From an uncultured Collinsella sp. (GTDB lineage Bacteria; Actinomycetota; Coriobacteriia; Coriobacteriales; Coriobacteriaceae), in NCBI GenBank assembly GCA_902490305.1, contig CABUDI010000001.1:62001-126000 (forward strand): a stretch of 64,000 nucleotides of DNA, given 5' to 3'. The notes under the pieces are model-generated. The model searched no databases. It saw only the letters and a program-made list of their open reading frames with translations, and was not told the origin of the DNA. This document shows, piece after piece, positions 23,123-32,198 of this stretch (the stretch's first letter is position 1; each line of letters opens with the position of its first letter). The translations under genes were made by a program, and so were the position numbers.

Positions 23123-25717
23123 TTACTTGTCGGAGGCTACTTTCTTGGCAGTCGACTTCTTCGCGGTCGTCTTCTTGGCGGCAGTGGCTTTCTTAGCCGT
23201 CGTCTTCTTGGCCGCCGTCGTCTTCTTGGCCGTGCTCGCCTTAGTCGTGGTCTTGCGGCCGCGGGCGGGCTTCTTCTCCTTGGTCGGGCAGTCCATGTTG
23301 ACGCAGATACGCCACGGACCGCGCGCTGTGTTGACCACCACGATGGGAGCGCCGCACTCGGGGCAAGTCTCGCCCGTCGCCTCAAGCTTGCCGCGCGCCG
23401 GCAGCGGATAGCTCACGCCGCAATCGTCATAGTTGGTGCAGCGGATAAAGCGCTTGCCGCTCTTTTCGCTCTTGTGCGCGATCAGGTCGCCATGGCGTCC
23501 TGCCTCGGCGCACACCTTGCACTCGCCCACCTTAAGGTCGGGCTCGTAATTTGTGGGGCACGTGGGGTTCACGCAAATCTCGAAGGCCTTCTGGCGGAAC
23601 GGCTGGCACTTAATGCGCGGCGCGCCGCACTCGGGGCACACGGCCGCCTCGCCCTCGAGCGGGCTTACCTTGACGCCGCTCGGCACCGGATAGGTCACGT
23701 CGCAGTCGGGCCAGCCCATGCAGCCAATGAAGCTGCCGCGGGTCTTGGCGCTCGTCTTCATAACCAGGTCCTTGCCGCACTTGGGGCAGGCGCCCACGCG
23801 CGCATCGGCCGTGACGGCGTCGCTGATGGCGTCGCCCAGCTCCTGCGTGTGCTTGAGCAGCTCGTCGAGCACGCCGGCCAGCAGCGCGCGCGAGTGCGTC
23901 ACAACATGCTCTTCGGTGTCCTCGCCGCGCTCCACACGGGTCATATCGCCATCGAGCTCGCTGGTCATATCGGGGCTCGTGATGCGCGGGGCAAACTGCG
24001 TCAGCGCGTCGATGATGGCGATACCCAGCTGGCTCGGCTCAACGGGATCATTTTTGAGATAGCGCACGGCGTACAAACGCTCGATGATGCTCGCACGCGT
24101 GGACTTGGTGCCCAGGCCGCGCTTCTCCATCTCCTGCACGAGCTTGCCCTGGCTGTAGCGCGCGGGCGGCTCGGTCTGTTTGGCCTCGAGCTTAATGTCG
24201 AACACGTCGACCGTATCACCCTGCTCCAGCGGCGGCATCTGCTCGTCGCGCTTAAGGCCGTACGGGTATGCCTCGCGGAAACCCGGGGTCACGAGCACGT
24301 CGCCCGAGGCCACGAACGGCTCGCCATTCACGTCGAGCTCGAGCTTGGTGTTCTCGATGGTCGCGGGCCCCATGAGCGTCGCCAGGAAGCGGCGGGCGAT
24401 GAGGTCGTAGAGCTTGCGCTGGCCACCGTCGAGCGTGGACGGATCGCCCTCGCCCGTAGGATAGATAGGCGGGTGGTCGGTGGTCTCGACTTTGCCGCGC
24501 GTGGGCTTCATGGGGCCGGCGAGGACCTTTTTGCATACGGGCGCCAGCGCCGGATTGATCTTTGCCAGGTCGCTCACCACGGCGCCCAGGTCGAGCGTCG
24601 CAGGGTACACGGTGTTGTCGACACGCGGGTAGCTGATGAGGCCCGCCATGTAGAGGGACTCGGCGATGCGCATGGTACGCGCAGGCGAGATGCCCTCGGC
24701 TGCGGCAGCAGCCTGCAGCGAGGTGGTCGCAAACGGCGTGGGCGGCTGCTGCTTACGCGAGCGCTTGGTCACCGCGGCAACGGTCGCCGTCGCGACACCG
24801 TCGACATGGCCGTACGCCGTCTCGGCAGCATCTTTGTCGGTAAAACGCGCCGTCTTGTGAGCGATCTTAAAGCGGTCATCCTCGGCAGCGCCCTGCGCGG
24901 CACCCATGCCGCGGATCTGCCAATAGTCCTCGGGCACAAACGCCATGCGCTCGCGCTCGCGCTCGACCACCAGGGCGAGCGTCGGCGTCTGCACGCGGCC
25001 GGCAGAGCGCACGTTACCAAAGCCGCCAAACTTGGCGAGCGTCAGGTAACGCGTGAGCACCGCGCCCCAAATGAGGTCGATGTGCTGGCGGCTCTCGCCG
25101 GCGTCGGCCAGATTCTGGTCGAGCGAGACGAGATTATCGAAGGCCTGCGTGATCTCGGCCTTGGTAAACGAAGAGTACTGGGCGCGGGCAACCGGCAAGT
25201 CCGGCGCAACCTCGCGCACCTTGTTGAGAGCGTCCGAGCCGATCAGCTCGCCCTCGCGGTCGAAGTCCGTGGCGATAATGACGCTGTCGGACTTTTTAGC
25301 GAGGTTCTTGAGCGAGCGAATGAGCTCCTTCTCGGCCGGCAGCTTAATAACGGGTGCCCAGGTGAGGTAAGGCAGGCTCTCGAGCTTCCAGCCCTTGATG
25401 GAAATGCCATCGGCAAGAAACGGCTTGCGCTTGGTGTCGTACGGCGGGCGGGCCAGGCCATCGGGTATATCGGCCGGCAGCATCTCGCCGTCTTCGGTCA
25501 CCGAATACCAACCCAGCTTTTTATCGAACAGCACGCTGTCGCAAAAATCGGGCGCCAGGATGTGACCGGCAAGGCCGATGGTCACGCACTCCTCGCCCTT
25601 CCACTCAAAACGGTAGATGGCGGTGTTGTACACCTTGTCCTTTTTGGGTTTACCCGTGGACAGCCGCTCGGCGATCTGACGCGCGGCGTCGTTTTTCTCG
25701 GCGATGATGAGCTTCAA
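23123..25717 (-). CDS. topA: Type IA DNA topoisomerase
   Basis: This 864-residue enzyme relaxes negative supercoils by a tyrosine-linked strand cut. Visible parts are the Toprim domain (IIAEKND at the N-terminus, DFDREGE at 151-157), the active Tyr363 in GLISYPRVDNT, several four-Cys zinc modules after residue about 640 (CPKCG, CPECG, CKVC), and a Lys/Ala/Thr-rich tail (residues about 815-864). The tail may bind DNA. It lies 54 bp after hypB in the same direction. Topoisomerase III is the alternative, but the zinc modules and tail favour topoisomerase I. Confidence 0.9.
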   Translation of the reverse strand: MKLIIAEKNDAARQIAERLSTGKPKKDKVYNTAIYRFEWKGEECVTIGLAGHILAPDFCDSVLFDKKLGWYSVTEDGEMLPADIPDGLARPPYDTKRKPFLADGISIKGWKLESLPYLTWAPVIKLPAEKELIRSLKNLAKKSDSVIIATDFDREGELIGSDALNKVREVAPDLPVARAQYSSFTKAEITQAFDNLVSLDQNLADAGESRQHIDLIWGAVLTRYLTLAKFGGFGNVRSAGRVQTPTLALVVERERERMAFVPEDYWQIRGMGAAQGAAEDDRFKIAHKTARFTDKDAAETAYGHVDGVATATVAAVTKRSRKQQPPTPFATTSLQAAAAAEGISPARTMRIAESLYMAGLISYPRVDNTVYPATLDLGAVVSDLAKINPALAPVCKKVLAGPMKPTRGKVETTDHPPIYPTGEGDPSTLDGGQRKLYDLIARRFLATLMGPATIENTKLELDVNGEPFVASGDVLVTPGFREAYPYGLKRDEQMPPLEQGDTVDVFDIKLEAKQTEPPARYSQGKLVQEMEKRGLGTKSTRASIIERLYAVRYLKNDPVEPSQLGIAIIDALTQFAPRITSPDMTSELDGDMTRVERGEDTEEHVVTHSRALLAGVLDELLKHTQELGDAISDAVTADARVGACPKCGKDLVMKTSAKTRGSFIGCMGWPDCDVTYPVPSGVKVSPLEGEAAVCPECGAPRIKCQPFRQKAFEICVNPTCPTNYEPDLKVGECKVCAEAGRHGDLIAHKSEKSGKRFIRCTNYDDCGVSYPLPARGKLEATGETCPECGAPIVVVNTARGPWRICVNMDCPTKEKKPARGRKTTTKASTAKKTTAAKKTTAKKATAAKKTTAKKSTAKKVASDK

Positions 25718-25771
25718 AAGAGGCTCCTATCTCGTATCTCTGCGGCTACGCCCGCCCGTATGGCGGCCGAC

Positions 25772-26455
25772 TTACGCCCTTGCTTGCTCAATCTGCCCGA
25801 TGAGCCAATCGCACCAGGCATCCATGCCCTCGCCCTTGCGCGCGCTCACGGCAAACCGCGGCGCCTGCGGATTGAGGTCATCGAGTGTCTTAGTATACCT
25901 ATCCATGTCAAAATCGAAAGCCGGAGCCACGTCGACCTTGTTGAGCAGCTGCGCGCCGGCGTGCTGGAAGATGCCCGGGTACTTGATGGGCTTGTCGTCG
26001 CCCTCGGGCACCGAGAGAATCATGATGGACAGGTTCTCGCCCAGGTCAAAGTCGACCGAGCAGACCAGGTTGCCCACATTTTCGATAAAGATGACGTCGA
26101 TGTTTTCCAGACCCACAGCCTGGTCGAACGCGTCGACGGCCTCCATGATCATGTTGCCCTCGAGGTGGCACAGGCCCCCCGTGTTGATCTGGATGGCAGG
26201 CATGCCGGCTTCCTTCATGGTGATGGCGTCGACGTCCGAGGCGATGTCGCCCTCGATGACGGCGCAGCGCAGGCCCGCCTTGTCACGCAGGCGCTCGTTG
26301 GTGCCCAGGATCGTGGTGGTCTTGCCCGAGCCAGGGCTCGACAGCACATTGATCACATAGGTGTTTGTCTCTTTAAATCGCTGTCGCAGCTGATCTGCCA
26401 GGCGCTCGTTGCGCGACAGAATCGGCGACGCGATATCAATCGTTTTCTCAGCCAT
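25772..26455 (-). CDS. hypB: Hydrogenase nickel-incorporation GTPase HypB
   Basis: This 227-residue protein uses GTP to deliver nickel to hydrogenase precursor. It has the P-loop VLSSPGSGKTTTI near residue 42, the metal site region INTGGLCHLEG, and IENVGNLVCSVDFDLGE. It lacks the His-rich N-terminal nickel store of some homologues. The ATG at 26455 follows AAGGAG. It lies 55 bp after hypA. No hydrogenase subunits or other hyp genes are in the window. Confidence 0.93.
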   Translation of the reverse strand: MAEKTIDIASPILSRNERLADQLRQRFKETNTYVINVLSSPGSGKTTTILGTNERLRDKAGLRCAVIEGDIASDVDAITMKEAGMPAIQINTGGLCHLEGNMIMEAVDAFDQAVGLENIDVIFIENVGNLVCSVDFDLGENLSIMILSVPEGDDKPIKYPGIFQHAGAQLLNKVDVAPAFDFDMDRYTKTLDDLNPQAPRFAVSARKGEGMDAWCDWLIGQIEQARA

Positions 26456-26510
26456 ACTCGGCACTCCTTACTTTGGCCCCTTTATACCCCATCACCAGAT
26501 GGCTAGCGGG

Positions 26511-26867
26511 CTAATCGTCGGGGGTTTCGATTTCGATACTTGCGATGTCGAGCTCGCGGCCGTGCAGCAGACGCACGTTGGCGCCGCCACATTGGGGACA
26601 GCGGCAATGGAAGCGATCGTGCTCAAAGACCTCCCCGCAGTCCAGACACTCGCTTTGTGGATGGACTTCCTCCACGGCAAGCTCGCAGCCTCGCGTGAGC
26701 GGGTCCTCATCGCGAAATGTCTCCCACGCAAAGTCGAGCGCCTCGCGCACAACTTCGGTCATATCCCCGATACGCAGCGTTACCAAAACGGCGCGCGAGG
26801 CCCCCGCCCCACGCGCCGCGCGAATCACTGTATCGAGTATGCCGTTGACAATGCCAACCTCGTGCAT
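26511..26867 (-). CDS. hypA: Hydrogenase nickel-incorporation protein HypA
   Basis: This 118-residue protein binds nickel through the N-terminal MHE (His2) and holds zinc with CLDCGEVF and CPQCGG. It passes nickel to the hydrogenase large subunit with HypB. It begins 6 bp after the tatC stop codon and is followed by hypB. The tat neighbours make sense because [NiFe] hydrogenase small subunits are exported by Tat; the hydrogenase itself must be elsewhere. Confidence 0.93.
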   Translation of the reverse strand: MHEVGIVNGILDTVIRAARGAGASRAVLVTLRIGDMTEVVREALDFAWETFRDEDPLTRGCELAVEEVHPQSECLDCGEVFEHDRFHCRCPQCGGANVRLLHGRELDIASIEIETPDD

Positions 26868-26873
26868 ACCGAT

Positions 26874-27665
26874 TTACTCCTCGTCGTCCTCATCGTCCGA
26901 AAACAGGTCCAGACGGCTCACAAACAAGCCCTCCTTGCCCTCGCGCGCGGTAATGACCACGCGGGCAATGGCGAGCGAAATCTCGTAGAGCGAGAGCAGG
27001 GCACCATACATGAGGCCCAGCGTAACGGGCGAGCCGTCGGGCGTAATCACAGCCGAGCCCACAAGCAGGCCCACGTACACGTAGCGCCAGGCGCCGCGGA
27101 AGGCCGCGTAGGACACGATGTGGAAGACGGACAGGTAGAAGATGATGAGCGGCAGCTCAAACGCCACGCCAAAGCCGATCATAAAGAGCAGCTCCATGTT
27201 GACGTAGTTCTCCAGGTCGGGCAGCGCCGTGGCGACGGCCGAGGTCTCGCCGATAAGCCACTCAAAGCCCGCCGGGATGATGATGAAATAGCAGAAGATG
27301 GCGCCCAGGAAGAACAGCACCGTCGAGGCGAGCACCGTGGGCACGACCCATTTGCGCTCGTTGGGACGCAGTGCCGGCAGGAAAAATGCCAGAATCTGCC
27401 AGATGATCATGGGCGTGCACATGACCACGGCCATCTTGATGGCCAGCGAGAAGCGCAGGCCAAAGCCGCCGAGCGTGGTGGTGATGTAGAACTTACCGTC
27501 CGGCACAAAGGAGCGGATGGGGTCTTCCAGGATGTCGAGCACCACGGGCGTGGCGAAATACAGCACGATGGCGGCGGCAAACACCGACACGACCACGATG
27601 GTCAGGCGGCGACGGAGCTCGCCCAGGTGATCGAAGAGCGGCATGCGCGCAGGTCCGATAGGCAT
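26874..27665 (-). CDS. tatC: Twin-arginine translocase subunit TatC
   Basis: This 263-residue membrane protein has six hydrophobic segments and the conserved start PLFDHLGELRRRL, used for signal-peptide recognition, plus the FLLPALRPNERKWV loop. Its start overlaps the tatA stop, so the two are coupled. The C-terminal cytoplasmic tail is acidic (SDDEDDEE). It forms the receptor of the Tat pathway for folded proteins. Confidence 0.95.
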   Translation of the reverse strand: MPIGPARMPLFDHLGELRRRLTIVVVSVFAAAIVLYFATPVVLDILEDPIRSFVPDGKFYITTTLGGFGLRFSLAIKMAVVMCTPMIIWQILAFFLPALRPNERKWVVPTVLASTVLFFLGAIFCYFIIIPAGFEWLIGETSAVATALPDLENYVNMELLFMIGFGVAFELPLIIFYLSVFHIVSYAAFRGAWRYVYVGLLVGSAVITPDGSPVTLGLMYGALLSLYEISLAIARVVITAREGKEGLFVSRLDLFSDDEDDEE

Positions 27666-28258
27666 TACTCATCGCCTCCCTTCGGGGCATCGGCGGTGGC
27701 AGCCTCGGCAACGGCCTCGTCCTCGGCCTCGAGCTCGCGAGCGAGCTGGTCGACGACGGCCTTGCGCTTGCGGGGACGACGGGCGTAGAGGTCAGCCGTC
27801 GTGGGCTCTGCCGGCTCGGGCTCCGGCTCTGCAGCAGGCTCGGGCTCGACGACAAGCTCGGCGGCAGCGGCAGACTCGGCACCCTCGGCCTCGGACTCCT
27901 CAGCAGCACCCTCGCCCTCGGCGGCAGCCTCACTCGCGGCCTTCTCGGCAGCAAGACGGGCGCGACGCTCGGCAAAGGTCTCCTTCTTTGCGGGCGCAGC
28001 CGTCTCAACGGCATCCTCGTCTGCATCGGAATCGTCATCGACGGCAGCCTTCTTGGGCTTGACCGGGGCCGACGCGGCCTCGCTCACCGGATCGATTATC
28101 TCGGACTGAACAACGGCCGTCATCTTTTCCTGCGTCTCGCGGAACTGACGGATGGCACGGCCGATCGTGCGGCCCATCTGTGGGAGCTTATCCGGGCCAA
28201 ACAGCAAAAAGCCGAAGACCACGATGATCGCGAGCTCACCCTCTCCAATACCAAACAC
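27665..28258 (-). CDS. tatA: TatA/TatB-family translocase subunit
   Basis: The 197-residue protein starts with the short TatA/B membrane helix (FGIGEGELAIIVVFGFLLFG, then PDKLPQMGR) followed by an amphipathic helix. The rest is an unusually long acidic, Ala/Glu/Pro-rich tail ending in a basic RRPRKRKA patch. The GTG at 28258 follows GGAGG and starts at the conserved FGIG; upstream in-frame starts lack a site. Only one TatA/B gene is present beside tatC, as in minimal TatAC systems. Confidence 0.88.
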   Translation of the reverse strand: MFGIGEGELAIIVVFGFLLFGPDKLPQMGRTIGRAIRQFRETQEKMTAVVQSEIIDPVSEAASAPVKPKKAAVDDDSDADEDAVETAAPAKKETFAERRARLAAEKAASEAAAEGEGAAEESEAEGAESAAAAELVVEPEPAAEPEPEPAEPTTADLYARRPRKRKAVVDQLARELEAEDEAVAEAATADAPKGGDE

Positions 28259-28339
28259 ACATACCTCCAAGGCTCGATGTGAGTCGAGCCCGCACCGCGC
28301 CATTCGGCCGGAACTCGTCTATTCATTCGGTCAAGTATA

Positions 28340-28367
28340 GCGCCCGGACGCCAAAACGTCCGAGCGC
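28340..28367 (-). terminator. Hairpin after the STAS gene
   Basis: GCGCTCGGACG/CGTCCGGGCGC stem with a short loop; no clear T-run follows, so it may be a weak terminator upstream of the tat operon. Confidence 0.45.
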
Positions 28368-28411
28368 ATCACAAACATATGCCAAACGGCACGCCCTTTT
28401 GAGGGCAAAGG

Positions 28412-28726
28412 TTATGCAGCGGTAATCGAAATCTCCTGGTCGACACCCAACAGCTGAACCACGCGCATCACCGGGGGCTGCACATTGGTGCAGCTAAAGC
28501 GCTTGTCGTGGTCGGCCGCGTGGTGCGCGGCGCCCACGAGCACACCAATGCCCGTCGAATCGATGTAGCTCACCTGGGCAAAATCGAGCTCAACGGCCTC
28601 AGTGGGCTGCTCGAGCGCCAGGTCGATGGCATTGCGCAGGCTATCGGCGTTAGAGATATCGATCTCGCCGGTTACCTTAATGGTGTAGAGCTCTGGCGTG
28701 GGGTTGGTGGAAATACCCAAATCCAT
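28412..28726 (-). CDS. STAS-domain anti-sigma factor antagonist-like protein
   Basis: This 104-residue single-domain protein has the STAS core (TIKVTGEIDISNADSLRNAI) and the phosphorylation segment YIDSTGIGVLV with Ser57. Such proteins release an anti-sigma factor when unphosphorylated. No kinase, phosphatase or sigma gene is beside it. It stands alone between the tat operon and the aminotransferase gene, both on the same strand. Confidence 0.88.
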   Translation of the reverse strand: MDLGISTNPTPELYTIKVTGEIDISNADSLRNAIDLALEQPTEAVELDFAQVSYIDSTGIGVLVGAAHHAADHDKRFSCTNVQPPVMRVVQLLGVDQEISITAA

Positions 28727-28777
28727 GTATACGCTCCTTTACGTATCGAAAGTGCGGATAGTACGGGAAGCCGCGCG

Positions 28778-30082
28778 TTAGGCGCGCTCGGCACGCGCAA
28801 GCTCGGCAGCGACGAGCTTGACGGCCAGCACCAGCACATCGAGCGCAGCCTCTAGGTCCTCGACCGTGGGATAGCTCGGCGCGATGCGGATGTTGGTGTC
28901 GCGCGGATCCTTGCCATAGGGCCAGGTGGCACCGGCCGGCGTGAGCTTAACGCCCAGGTCGGCGCAAAGCGCAGCAACCTTCCGGGCCGAGCCCTCGGGA
29001 CCATCGAAGCTTACAAAGTAGCCGCCGCGGGGATGCGTCCAGGTGGCGCAACCCGTATCGCCCAGGCCCTCGGTGAGCTTGCGCTCAACGGCCTCAAAGC
29101 GCGGGCGCAAAAACTCGGCATGCTTTTTCATGTGCTCCTTGACCGCCTCGATGGTGGGAAGGAAGCGCACGTGGCGCAGTTGGTTGAGCTTATCAGCACT
29201 GATGAGGCCGGCCTTCAGGCGCTTGGAGAACTCCGCGATAACCGCGGGGCTCGCACCGATAAAGCCGATACCGGCGCCCGGGAAGGTGATCTTGGACGTC
29301 GAGGCAAAGGCCACCACGCGGTCCTCGGTGCCCGCCGCGCGGGCAAGATCGAAGATGTTGGCGAGCTCGTCGGTCTCGTCGTACAGGTCGTGCACGCAGT
29401 AGGCGTTATCCCAGAAGATGCGGAAATCGGGCGCGGCCGTGGGCATCTCGACCAGGCGGCGCACAGTGTCCTCGCTAAAGGTGATGCCCGTGGGGTTGGA
29501 ATACTTGGGCACGCACCAGATACCCTTGATGGAATCGTCGGCGGCAACCAGGCGCTCGATCTCGTCCATGTCGGGGCCATTATCGGTCATCGCGACGGGG
29601 ACGTTCTCGATACCCAGGTCGGCGGTGATGCCAAAGTGGCGGTCGTAGCCGGGAACAGGGCACAGGAACTTGACCTTCTTGCCGTCATGCGCGGCCTCGT
29701 AAGCCTCCCAAGGCTCGCTGCCGCACGAGCCGCAGCGCCAGAACATACCGGCGATATCGTGCTCAATCAGCAGGCTCGATGAACCCAGCACGAGCGTCTG
29801 CTCGGCGGGGCAGCCCAAGAACCCCCCTGCCAGCTTGCGTGCCGAGGGAATGCCCTCAAAGCAGCCGTAGTTGGAACAATCGACGTTGCCGTCGTGCAGA
29901 TCGGCATCGGCATTGAGGATATCGAGCATGGGTCGAGAGATGTCCACCTGGGAGGGCGACGGCTTGCCGCGGGCCATATCGAGCGCCAGGCCCTTGGCCT
30001 TGACCTCGGCGACCTCGGCTTTGAGCACCTCGATGGCGGCATCGAGTTCGGTGGTTTCCATCTTCTGGTAGATCGTCTGCAT
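28778..30082 (-). CDS. Class I aminotransferase, MocR/AspAT-like subgroup
   Basis: This 434-residue PLP enzyme has the aminotransferase fold: the PLP lysine in ASTSKITFPGAG, NPTGITFS, FWDNAYCVHDL and the C-terminal arginine segment NIRIAPSYP. The long N-terminal part (LDMARGKPSPSQVD) matches the aspartate aminotransferase subgroup known in actinobacteria. It likely moves amino groups between aspartate and 2-oxoglutarate, though specificity is not certain. It is a single gene read toward the STAS gene, with an AAAGG ribosome site. Confidence 0.82.
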   Translation of the reverse strand: MQTIYQKMETTELDAAIEVLKAEVAEVKAKGLALDMARGKPSPSQVDISRPMLDILNADADLHDGNVDCSNYGCFEGIPSARKLAGGFLGCPAEQTLVLGSSSLLIEHDIAGMFWRCGSCGSEPWEAYEAAHDGKKVKFLCPVPGYDRHFGITADLGIENVPVAMTDNGPDMDEIERLVAADDSIKGIWCVPKYSNPTGITFSEDTVRRLVEMPTAAPDFRIFWDNAYCVHDLYDETDELANIFDLARAAGTEDRVVAFASTSKITFPGAGIGFIGASPAVIAEFSKRLKAGLISADKLNQLRHVRFLPTIEAVKEHMKKHAEFLRPRFEAVERKLTEGLGDTGCATWTHPRGGYFVSFDGPEGSARKVAALCADLGVKLTPAGATWPYGKDPRDTNIRIAPSYPTVEDLEAALDVLVLAVKLVAAELARAERA

Positions 30083-30231
30083 GGGTGCGACCTTTCGCGA
30101 AGCGGTACGTTGCAGTTCGTCTAAGTATAGACCGCCACCGCCGCAAGGGTATGAAGCCGTGATAGATTAAGTCCATCGCAATAAATTACGAAACGCCGCG
30201 CATGCCGGCGTGGGGCGCCCAAGGAGGCACT

Positions 30232-30486
30232 ATGGAGTACGGATCGTTCCAGGCCGAGGAATTCGGCGACCTGCAGCGCCTGGTCGACGGGCTGTTTTAT
30301 GACCGCCACGCCATCGACCGCCTGGATCTCATCGTGCAGGCCGAGATCTTGGACCTCGCGCCCGACCTTATGGAAATCGTGAACCTTTTGCCGCCCGGCT
30401 ACTACGACCGCCAATCGCTTTGCGACCAGCTCAACTCGGCCCTTGCCGCCCACGGCTGGGGCGCCGTCTACGGCACCGTGGAATAA
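30232..30486 (+). CDS. Small conserved-looking protein, function unknown
   Basis: This 84-residue soluble protein begins MEYGSFQAEEFGDLQRLVDG and is followed by acidic helices with PPGYYDRQSLCDQL. A strong AAGGAGG lies 4 nt before the ATG at 30232 and a terminator follows at 30518, so it is a real transcription unit. I recognise no domain. It stands divergent from the aminotransferase gene and convergent with nhaA. Confidence 0.65.
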   Translation: MEYGSFQAEEFGDLQRLVDGLFYDRHAIDRLDLIVQAEILDLAPDLMEIVNLLPPGYYDRQSLCDQLNSALAAHGWGAVYGTVE

Positions 30487-30517
30487 GCCTAGTCATTTAA
30501 GAACGTCCCCAATGACT

Positions 30518-30555
30518 AAAACGCCGCTTGTGATGGTGTTCACAGGCGGCGTTTT
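30518..30555. terminator. Bidirectional terminator
   Basis: AAAACGCCGC/GCGGCGTTTT stem, extended by TTGTGA/TCACA inner pairing, between the small + gene and nhaA. A small ACGTCCCC-containing palindrome (AGTCATT/AATGACT, 30491-30517) precedes it. Confidence 0.85.
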
Positions 30556-30572
30556 CAAACTTGTATGTGCTC

Positions 30573-31931
30573 TTACTCGTCCTTGGGCGCGGGGTGTTTG
30601 CAGACCACGCTCATGTAGATCATGCCAAGCACGGCCGCGGTGACCGAACCGGCAAGGATGGCGGCCTTGGCAGCCAGAACCTCAAACTGGGCCGTCGGGA
30701 AGGCGAGGCCGCTGATGAGAATCGACATGGTAAAGCCGATGCCGCCCAGAATGCCCACACCGGCAATCATGTGCCAGTTGACATTGCGCGGCAGCTCGCA
30801 GGCCCTAAGCTTAACCAGGGCAAACGTCATGCCAAAGATACCGATCGGCTTACCCAGCAGCATGCCAAAGTACACGCCGAGCGTCACCGGGTCGGTGAGC
30901 AGCGTGCTCATGTCCACGCCCACTAGGCGAACCTGTGCGTTGACGAACGCAAAGATCGGCAGGATCACAAAGTTGACCGGCGTGGAGATCAGACGCTCCA
31001 TGCGAATGAGCGGCGGGGTCACGCGGTGCATGACGCGCTCGACCTTGGTAGTCGAGACGGTAAAGTCATGCTGGCCCAGGATGTGTGCCTCGTCATCGTA
31101 GCGGTCATCGAGCAGCGGCAGGCACTCGCCCAACCAATCGGTGAGGCTATCGAGCTTGACGCCGCACTTGGCCGGGATGGTAAAGGCCAAGATGACGCCG
31201 GCGAGCGTAGCATGCACGCCGCTCTTGAACATGCAGAACCACAGCAGCAGGCCCAGCACCGAGTACGGGGCAAGGCGGTAATGCTGCGTCTTGTTGAGCC
31301 ACACGAGCGCGCAGGTCACAAGCGCGGCGGCGCCCAACCAAAACGGATTGGGGCTCTGACCGTAGAAGATGGCGATGGCGGCGATGGAAATGAGGTCGTC
31401 GGCGATGGCAAGCGTCGAGAAGAACACACGCACGCCGTTGGGCACGCGATTACCCAAAAGCGACAGCACGCCCAGCGCAAAGGCAATATCGGTTGCCATG
31501 GGAATGGCCCAGCCGTTGTGCGCGCCGGCATGGTTAAAGATCAGATAGATGCAGGCGGGAACGACGACGCCGCCCACGGCCGCCAGCATGGGAAGCATAG
31601 CCTGGCGCGGGTTTTTGAGCTCGCCGACCGTCATCTCGTACTTAAGCTCAATGCCCACCAGCAAAAAGAAAATCGCCATGAGGAAGTCGTTGACGAATAG
31701 CTCAACGGTGAGACCGGCCGTAAGGTTGCCCAGACCCACATACAGCGGGGTCTCCAAAAAGTGATGGATGGCCTCGTAGGCATCGGTATTGGCGCAAATG
31801 ACGGCGGCGATGGCGGCGAAGACCATGACGGCGGCGGAAATCGTGCCGTTCTCGGTGATGCGCTCCCAAATGTCGTGGCGCTCAAAACGCTTGCGCTCAC
31901 GAACGTTAAACAGCTGCTCGGGTGCTGCCAT
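30573..31931 (-). CDS. nhaA: Na+/H+ antiporter NhaA
   Basis: This 452-residue inner-membrane protein has about 12 hydrophobic segments, the family motif FLLVGIELKYEMTVGEL and ATDIAFALGVLSLLGNRVP, which contains the ion-binding aspartate region. It exports sodium in exchange for protons. A cytoplasmic insertion at about residues 275-310 (LPLLDDRYDDEAHILGQHD) makes it longer than the usual 390 residues. It forms a single-gene unit with GGAG before the start. Confidence 0.93.
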   Translation of the reverse strand: MAAPEQLFNVRERKRFERHDIWERITENGTISAAVMVFAAIAAVICANTDAYEAIHHFLETPLYVGLGNLTAGLTVELFVNDFLMAIFFLLVGIELKYEMTVGELKNPRQAMLPMLAAVGGVVVPACIYLIFNHAGAHNGWAIPMATDIAFALGVLSLLGNRVPNGVRVFFSTLAIADDLISIAAIAIFYGQSPNPFWLGAAALVTCALVWLNKTQHYRLAPYSVLGLLLWFCMFKSGVHATLAGVILAFTIPAKCGVKLDSLTDWLGECLPLLDDRYDDEAHILGQHDFTVSTTKVERVMHRVTPPLIRMERLISTPVNFVILPIFAFVNAQVRLVGVDMSTLLTDPVTLGVYFGMLLGKPIGIFGMTFALVKLRACELPRNVNWHMIAGVGILGGIGFTMSILISGLAFPTAQFEVLAAKAAILAGSVTAAVLGMIYMSVVCKHPAPKDE

Positions 31932-32140
31932 GGGCGGCTCCTTTCACGGGAAAGCTCCCGTCTTAAAAAAGCACGGCCCGCCCAAGTGGCGGCGCCGCGC
32001 TCTAACGTATTACGCTTGCATCTAGCCTACCCTGCACGACAAGCACGCAGGCGTGGCCGAAAAGCGGAACCACAGGTTGAACATTATTTGCTCAACGGCA
32101 CGGGCACGCCTGTCCAAGAGACGACGCGGCGCCGTGCACA

Positions 32141-32180
32141 AAAAACGACCGGAGCGCGGGGCGTCCGCGATCCGGTCGTG
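32141..32180 (-). terminator. Terminator of the pyrophosphatase gene
   Basis: ACGACCGGA/TCCGGTCGT stem, followed by TTTTTT on the minus strand. The rest of 31932-32198 holds no visible gene. Confidence 0.82.
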
Positions 32181-32198
32181 GCGTTTGGTCAACTAAAC

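Noticed and set aside
23474..26506. Very long open frame on the plus strand
   Set aside because: It lies antisense to topA and hypB, whose proteins have clear motifs. The openness follows from GC-rich codon bias, and the translation matches no family.
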